Assembly: GCA_016463045.1 (NCBI GenBank)
Contig: JAEMSB010000270.1
Location: 1 to 6,659, forward strand
Origin: Niveispirillum sp.
GTDB taxonomy: Bacteria > Pseudomonadota > Alphaproteobacteria > Azospirillales > Azospirillaceae
Reading direction: 5' to 3'
DNA: 6,659 bases
Shown here: positions 1 through 4,683 of the stretch, piece after piece
Position numbering within the stretch: the stretch's first letter is position 1
How the letters are laid out: the number at the start of each line of letters is the position of its first letter
Notes under the pieces: generated by a model
Seen by the model: the letters and a program-made list of their open reading frames with translations, nothing else
Database searches by the model: none
What the model was told of the DNA's origin: nothing
Position numbers and translations under genes: made by a program

Positions 1-1505
1 GCCAAGTGTCGGGCAGCGATGGTCAGTTGCTGTGCCCAAACCGCATCACCCGACAGCAGGGGACGCACCCCGCGTAACGCCGCGATCCGCAGGGCCAGCG
101 GCGTCCCGTCCATCCCCGCGACCACACCGGCAAGCAGGATCTGAATGCCACCCTGCCATTCCGCCGGGTTGACGGGTTCCAGGCGGGAGGCGCGGCCCAG
201 GGACAGCAATGCCCTGGCATGCTGGGCCAGCGCTGATTGCACCTGGGCCAGAATGCGCCAAACACCGGCATGGGTGGGGTCTAGCGACAAGATACGCTGG
301 CATAGGTCGGCCATGGCATCATGGTCACCCAGCGCCATCGCCCGCCGCAGCAGTTGCAGCAGTTCTCCAATCTCCTGTACCGGCGGCTGCCAGCTTGCAT
401 TGTCAGACAGCAAGGACAGCCAGCGCTGCGCCTGCCGGGTCCAGCCCTGGGCTGCATCGGCATGATGCATCTGCGCCAGGAGGCGTCTCTCTGTCTCTTC
501 AGGCTGTTCATGGTGACGGCGCAGTTCGGCCACCATGGCATCGGCGAACCGCGCTGCATGCTGTGCCGGGTCCGGCGGCACGGGGATCAGCCGCGCAAAC
601 CCCGCCGCCGTTTCCGGCAGAGCACCCAACTGGCTGGAGACAACCAGACAGCCCGCCGCCATCGCCTCCATCACACTGATGCAGGATGTCTCGGCATAGC
701 GGTTGGGATAGGCCAGCGCCGTGACATCCCGCAGGGCCGCCGCCAGCGATGGCTGGGAAAGGCTGCCCCCATACTCAACCCCTTCCGTTGCCCGGCATTG
801 CTCATAAAGTGCGGCATAAGGATCACGCTCTAGCGGTACCTGATAGGGTTCCAGCGATGAAAACACCTTCAGGCGCGTACCCGGAATGGCCGCACGGATC
901 AGGGGCATAGACGCCAGCAGCACATCCAGGCCCCGAAACGGTGTGCTGGTATAGGCCAGGACCGGCGGCCAGGGCTTGGCGGCGCTGATCCGCTCCCCCG
1001 CTGCGAACAGCCCGGCAAAGCACGGCGCAGGGGCATTGCGCATAACATGGCAGCGGTGGCGGGGCAGCCGGAAACGGCGGATATAGTCCTCACGCTGCCA
1101 CCGGCTCACAAAAATGAACGCATCCCAAAGGCGGGCCGTATCGGGGTCTGCCAGATTGGCAATGGCAGGCTGATCGCCGGCATGCTGGGTCCACAGCACG
1201 ATCCGGCAACGCCCATCACGGGCTGCGTGCAGATTGCGGACACTGTCTGTGTCGCAGCCGCCCATGATGACCAGCACGTCAAACCGTGCCAGTAGGGAAA
1301 CAGGCATCGTGCCATGGTGGCGACACATGACACCATCGACCATGCCCGGTGCCGTGGTGCCGTTCACCAACGTGACGTCCACCCCCATCCTGGCCAGGGC
1401 AACCGCCAGATAACAGGCCGCTGACTGCACACCGCCCAATGGGGCGGCCTGCATCGTCTGCGGCGTGTAATCGCCAAATGTTGTGTCGAGGAAGGCTAAT
1501 CTCAT
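1..1505 (-). CDS. GT4-like (GT-B fold) glycosyltransferase with C-terminal TPR-like tail, partial (3' end beyond left edge)
   Basis: The frame is open for 501 codons from the ATG at 1505-1503 to the left edge, with no stop. The N-terminus (MRLAFLDTTFGDY) leads to a glycine-rich acceptor-side loop, APLGGVQSA (residues 21-29), then LAVALARMGVDVTLVNG, the usual opening of GT4 enzymes. Residues 181-198 (PVLAYTSTPFRGLDVLLA) match the start of the C-terminal Rossmann half, where GT4 enzymes bind the nucleotide-sugar phosphates. E272 and E280 form the EX7E signature within AETSCISVMEAMAAG, followed by LVVSSQLGALPET. From about residue 376 the protein becomes TPR-like: ALGDHDAMADLCQRILSLDP, then a second helical pair ending near 445. 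The enzyme is expected to be cytoplasmic and retaining, transferring a sugar from a nucleotide donor; donor and acceptor cannot be told from sequence. AAAAGG lies just upstream of the start. It is divergent from the multidomain glycosyltransferase at 1570, which suggests a shared glycan pathway. Confidence 0.88.
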   Translation of the reverse strand, partial: MRLAFLDTTFGDYTPQTMQAAPLGGVQSAACYLAVALARMGVDVTLVNGTTAPGMVDGVMCRHHGTMPVSLLARFDVLVIMGGCDTDSVRNLHAARDGRCRIVLWTQHAGDQPAIANLADPDTARLWDAFIFVSRWQREDYIRRFRLPRHRCHVMRNAPAPCFAGLFAAGERISAAKPWPPVLAYTSTPFRGLDVLLASMPLIRAAIPGTRLKVFSSLEPYQVPLERDPYAALYEQCRATEGVEYGGSLSQPSLAAALRDVTALAYPNRYAETSCISVMEAMAAGCLVVSSQLGALPETAAGFARLIPVPPDPAQHAARFADAMVAELRRHHEQPEETERRLLAQMHHADAAQGWTRQAQRWLSLLSDNASWQPPVQEIGELLQLLRRAMALGDHDAMADLCQRILSLDPTHAGVWRILAQVQSALAQHARALLSLGRASRLEPVNPAEWQGGIQILLAGVVAGMDGTPLALRIAALRGVRPLLSGDAVWAQQLTIAARHL

Positions 1506-1569
1506 GACCTTTTGAACCACAACGGCATTCAGCTTTTCATTCCTGTTAGCATAGTTTGGTTGCTATGGA
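1506..1569. promoter_or_regulatory. Divergent intergenic region between two glycosyltransferase genes
   Basis: This 64-base gap must hold at least part of the start signals for both divergent genes, since the coding regions face away from each other. It is more AT-rich than the flanking coding DNA (for example CTTTTCATTCC and TTAGCATAGTTTGG). On the minus strand TATGCT (about 1549-1554) could be a -10 element, but I find no matching -35 at good spacing. On the plus strand TAGCAT (1547-1552) is equally weak. No clear operator palindrome is visible. Confidence 0.35.
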
Positions 1570-4320
1570 ATGCGTGACGAGATCGGCATGGGCACGGCTA
1601 TGCGAATGAACCCGGCGGAATGCCAGCGCCTTCTGGCGGATAACCCGGCCGATGAGATGGCCCTTCAGCATCTGGCGGCACATCTGCGCGACGTGGGGGA
1701 TGGGCTTGGTGCGATGAGGCTGTTTCGCCGCGCCTGTCGCCTGCATGGAAATAACGATGCCTTCACGCAGCAGACCGATGCCACCCTACATGTGGCGCTG
1801 AACCAGATATCAGCTCTGCTGGACCCGGGACGCTTTGACGAAGCGGCAACCTATCTGGAATGGCTGGCCGGGTTCATTCCGCCGTCCGGACATCTGGCGC
1901 GGCTGCTGGCGACCGTATGGCTGATCCTGGGGCGGGAAGGTGAAGCCATTGCCATGCTGCCGAAAGCCGGCGCCGTCGCGCCGCCCGACAGCGGTATCAG
2001 CGTTGCACTGACGGCACTCGCCACACACCGGCAGCAATATGGCGTTATCGGCACCGTGGTGATCCCCGCCTTCAGGGCGGCGGACACCATTGCGGAAAGC
2101 CTGGACAGTATCCTGACCACCCTGTCCCATTACCGGAAAGCGTCGGGGCGGGAGGATGCGCAGGTCCATATTGTGGTGGTGGATGACGCCTCACCCGACG
2201 ATACCGTGGATGTGGTCCGGGCCTGGGGACGTGCACATCCCGACCAGGGACTGGCGCTAATCGTGAATAACCAGAACCGGGGGGCGGGCCGCGCCCGAAA
2301 TGCTGGCGCCGCCGCGGCCCTGGGTCCCTATCTCTGGTTCCTGGATGCCGACGATTGCTTCCTGGAGCGGCATTTCCATGTCACCGCTGGTGCGTTGGAT
2401 GCCAATCCGCAATGGGACTATGTGCGCACGGACATGCTGTTCGACCGGATCGATGCCCAGGTCTCCACGGCTTGGCGTGAAGCGTCAATCCGGACATATC
2501 CCTGCAATCTCTGTATCCGCCGCGAGGCGCATGAACGTACCGGTGGCTTCCCAGAGGAAACACCCTTCTGGCCCGCCACCGCTGATGATGTCGCCTATTC
2601 ACGCGCCATCGCGCTGCTGTTGCAGGGGGTGAGTATCGGGATCAAGACGGTCTTTTACCGGATGCGCCCCGGCAATGTCCTGGACCGCATGCAAACGGAA
2701 ATGGTCAGCGGGCGCGCACCTGGCGAAGGGGCGGAGGTTGATGGTCGCTTCATGGCCATCGAAATCCTGATCCGGCGCCGACTGCATATCCTTTCATCAG
2801 GGAAAGGGCCCACGGAACAGAACCGGGCCGCCAGCGCCACCACCCTGGTCACCCTGGCCGCTGAACGGACGGCGGCGGGCGATGATGCGGGCGCTCATGC
2901 GCTGCTGCGACAGGCCACGGACACCGATCCGGCTTCACCCAACGCGTGGTTCCAACTGGGCATTGTTTCGCACCGTCTGGCACGGTGGGCGGAGGCGAGA
3001 ACCGCCTTCCTGCGTACCGTCGGCCTCAGGCCGCTTCTGGCGCCGGCTCGCGTCAATCTGGGTCTGGTGCTGCTGGAAGATGGGGACGCCCATGCCGCCC
3101 TCCCCCACCTGCGCCGTGCTGTGGAACTGGCACCGGGTAATACCAATGCCCGGTTCCTGCTGGCCCGCGCGCAGCGCCGGCTGGGTCAGCGGGAAGAGGC
3201 CGCCGACAATCTGCGCCATGTGATCGCAGCCTTGCCAGCCCAATCTGAATATCAGGTGGAATGGTCGGGCCTGCTGCTGGATAAGGGAGAAGTGGCAGAA
3301 GCGCTGGCTGCGGCGGACAGCGCCGTCAGCCTGTCGCCCGGCCTTTATGACGCACATGCCGCCCGCGCCGCCGCATTGGAAGCGTCAGGCCGCCCATCAG
3401 ACGCGCTTGCCGCATGGGACCGGGCCATCGCCTGCAATGCCGGCTTTGGGGAGGCGTTCACCCGCCGCGCTCTGCTGCTGCTGGAACGGCAATGGGGGCT
3501 GGCACCACCCCCGCGTACGCCCGCAACCGCGCCGGAGCGGCGGCTGGCCCTGACACGCCTGGGCAGCAATGGAAGGTTCGGCAACCAGATCCTGCAATAT
3601 GGCGTGGCACACCTCTATGCCAGTCGCCATGGCTTGAGCCTGGAAACCCCGCCCTGGATCGGGCGGTATCTGTTCGACCTGGACGATCCGCTTCCAGGGC
3701 CGGTACTGCCCCGCCTGTCGGAGGAGGAGGCGGGGTTGGCCGTCGGTCTGGCGGCAGATGCAACGGCCCAGGCTGCCGGGCATGACATCGACGGCTATTT
3801 CTGTGGCGACACCAGCCCCCTGGCCCCGCATGCCACCGCCTTTCGGCAGATTTTCACCCGCGGCCCGCGTTGGCGCGACCGCTTCGCGCGGGTGGAGGCA
3901 CGGTTGCGAGAAACAGGGGAAACCATCATATCGCTGCATCTGCGGCGCGGTGATTTCGGCTGGGGCCCCTTCTGGATCGCACCGGAATCCTGGTATCTGG
4001 CATGGCTGGACACCGTATGGCCCAGCCTGCGCAACCCCATTCTCTATATCGCGACCGATGATCACAGGATTGTCCCCGCCTTTTCCCGCTACCAGCCGCT
4101 GACGGCAGCCGGCCTGGGCCTTGCCCCGATCGATGGCGCAGGCTTTCTTAATGATTTCCAGGCCTTATGTGCTGCCGACATCCTGGCCGTGTCCAACAGC
4201 ACCTTCTCCTTCACAGCCAGCCTGCTGAATGACCGCGCATCGTGCTTTCTGCGGCCGGACCGTGCCGTCGCACAGCTGGTCCCTTATCAACCCTGGGGCT
4301 CACCTGTCCTTTTGACATAA
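1570..4320 (+). CDS. Multidomain glycosyltransferase: TPR-like / GT2 / TPR / GT11-like fucosyltransferase domain
   Basis: This is a 916-residue protein. Residues 1-155 are helical and TPR-like. Residues 158-385 form a GT2 (GT-A) domain: GTVVIPAF (161-168), VVVDDASPDD (202-211), NRGAGRARNAG (236-246), the metal-binding DAD (259-261) in FLDADD, and a likely catalytic-base region TADD (337-340). Residues about 425-643 are TPR repeats with typical spacing (for example AWFQLGIVSHRLARWAEA, then VNLGLVLLEDGDAHAALPHL). Residues about 658-916 carry the three GT11 alpha-1,2-fucosyltransferase hallmarks: GRFGNQILQY (668-677), LHLRRGDF (789-796) and SNSTFSF (875-881). Family knowledge suggests two transfers by one cytoplasmic enzyme, possibly a GT2 sugar addition plus a GDP-fucose-type transfer; real donors are unknown. 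The start is uncertain: the ATG at 1570 has no evident ribosome binding site, and in-frame ATGs at 1588, 1600 and 1606 are alternatives that would lose at most 12 residues. It is divergent from the GT4-like gene. Confidence 0.9.
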   Translation: MRDEIGMGTAMRMNPAECQRLLADNPADEMALQHLAAHLRDVGDGLGAMRLFRRACRLHGNNDAFTQQTDATLHVALNQISALLDPGRFDEAATYLEWLAGFIPPSGHLARLLATVWLILGREGEAIAMLPKAGAVAPPDSGISVALTALATHRQQYGVIGTVVIPAFRAADTIAESLDSILTTLSHYRKASGREDAQVHIVVVDDASPDDTVDVVRAWGRAHPDQGLALIVNNQNRGAGRARNAGAAAALGPYLWFLDADDCFLERHFHVTAGALDANPQWDYVRTDMLFDRIDAQVSTAWREASIRTYPCNLCIRREAHERTGGFPEETPFWPATADDVAYSRAIALLLQGVSIGIKTVFYRMRPGNVLDRMQTEMVSGRAPGEGAEVDGRFMAIEILIRRRLHILSSGKGPTEQNRAASATTLVTLAAERTAAGDDAGAHALLRQATDTDPASPNAWFQLGIVSHRLARWAEARTAFLRTVGLRPLLAPARVNLGLVLLEDGDAHAALPHLRRAVELAPGNTNARFLLARAQRRLGQREEAADNLRHVIAALPAQSEYQVEWSGLLLDKGEVAEALAAADSAVSLSPGLYDAHAARAAALEASGRPSDALAAWDRAIACNAGFGEAFTRRALLLLERQWGLAPPPRTPATAPERRLALTRLGSNGRFGNQILQYGVAHLYASRHGLSLETPPWIGRYLFDLDDPLPGPVLPRLSEEEAGLAVGLAADATAQAAGHDIDGYFCGDTSPLAPHATAFRQIFTRGPRWRDRFARVEARLRETGETIISLHLRRGDFGWGPFWIAPESWYLAWLDTVWPSLRNPILYIATDDHRIVPAFSRYQPLTAAGLGLAPIDGAGFLNDFQALCAADILAVSNSTFSFTASLLNDRASCFLRPDRAVAQLVPYQPWGSPVLLT

Positions 4321-4341
4321 TTCATTAGGGATCGGTAATTT
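4312..4341 (+). promoter_or_regulatory. Possible sigma70-type promoter overlapping the upstream stop codon
   Basis: A perfect TTGACA hexamer lies at 4312-4317, immediately before and overlapping the TAA that ends the multidomain glycosyltransferase. TAATTT at 4336-4341 would be the -10 at 18-base spacing, but it matches the consensus at only three of six positions. If real, it would give the repeat-protein gene a leader of about 335 bases. The hexamer also encodes part of the last codons of the enzyme, so it may be coincidental. Confidence 0.25.
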
Positions 4342-4360
4342 TCAGGGATCGGTAATTTTC
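4327..4360. repeat. Perfect 17-bp tandem direct duplication
   Basis: AGGGATCGGTAATTTTC occurs twice back to back (4327-4343 and 4344-4360) with no mismatch and no spacer, beginning six bases after the stop codon of the upstream gene. Identity over both copies implies either a recent duplication or a conserved pair of protein-binding sites on the same DNA face at 17-bp spacing. Confidence 0.9.
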
Positions 4361-4570
4361 CAAGTTAACAGGTACACATTAACCAGTTCACACCAAATAG
4401 AGGAATTCAGAAAGATTAGTTAAAATTTATTCCATATCCCCCAACCTATCCCACCGAATAGTTCGACTCTCTCGGGATTCCTGATGTCCTCCTTTCAGAG
4501 TGCTGTGACATGTATCCCGAAGATATAGGCTTACTCTGCGCTTATGCTGGTTTTTATGTTTCCGTCACTG

Positions 4571-4592
4571 CTCCGATAGGGTAATACCGGAG
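4571..4592 (+). other. Small inverted repeat in the leader
   Basis: CTCCG (4571-4575) can pair with CGGAG (4588-4592) around a 12-base loop. The left arm and adjoining loop bases also lie in the segment CCGATAGGGT (4573-4582), which is complementary to the early coding sequence at 4705-4714, so the two pairings exclude each other. No T-run follows, so this is not an intrinsic terminator. Confidence 0.35.
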
Positions 4593-4602
4593 TATGAATT
4601 AT

Positions 4603-4629
4603 GATTCGGCTGATTCTATCGGCTGAATC
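4603..4629 (+). other. Inverted repeat / candidate RNA hairpin in the leader
   Basis: GATTCGGC (4603-4610) pairs with GCTGAATC (4622-4629) over eight positions, one of them a G-T wobble, enclosing an 11-base loop. The same segment also contains an imperfect direct repeat, TCGGCTGATTC then TCGGCTGAATC. No run of T follows. It sits about 55 bases before the start codon, so a role in the leader RNA or as an operator is possible but unproven. Confidence 0.4.
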
Positions 4630-4672
4630 AGGACCTACGCCTTTGGGATAGGCTGGGTCGGTCAGGCAGGGT

Positions 4673-4677
4673 GAGGA
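4673..4677 (+). promoter_or_regulatory. Ribosome binding site of the repeat-protein gene
   Basis: GAGGA lies six bases upstream of the ATG at 4684. This is close to ideal spacing and supports that start, and it is the clearest ribosome binding site in the window. Confidence 0.75.
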
Positions 4678-4683
4678 ACGGAA

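Larger units (their letters stand above)
4321..4683. other. Non-coding intergenic region / probable long 5' leader of the repeat-protein gene
   Basis: I see no credible gene in these 363 bases. The first 120 are clearly AT-richer than the coding DNA on either side (for example GATTAGTTAAAATTTATTCC at 4414-4433). The region holds a tandem 17-bp duplication (4327-4360), three TATCCC hexamers (4435, 4447, 4513) with a reverse-complement GGGATA at 4645, a small hairpin at 4571-4592, a larger one at 4603-4629 and a ribosome binding site at 4673-4677. TAAAAT at 4421-4426 resembles a -10 box but lacks a recognisable -35. I found no strong GC stem followed by a T-run, so termination of the upstream gene is unexplained. 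Confidence 0.6.

Noticed and set aside
321..833. 170-codon plus-strand open frame opposite the GT4-like gene
   Set aside because: The minus-strand frame carries the EX7E motif and normal protein composition; the plus-strand translation is Arg/His/Pro-rich and has no family features.
3397..4065. 222-codon minus-strand open frame inside the multidomain glycosyltransferase
   Set aside because: It lies wholly antisense to a gene with clear catalytic motifs, and its translation is Pro/Gly/Arg/Gln-rich with no recognisable domain, as expected from an antisense frame in GC-rich DNA.
4364..4383. GTTAA/TTAAC inverted repeat after the glycosyltransferase as a possible terminator
   Set aside because: The stem is only five AT-rich pairs around a 10-base loop and has no following T-run, so it is too weak for an intrinsic terminator.
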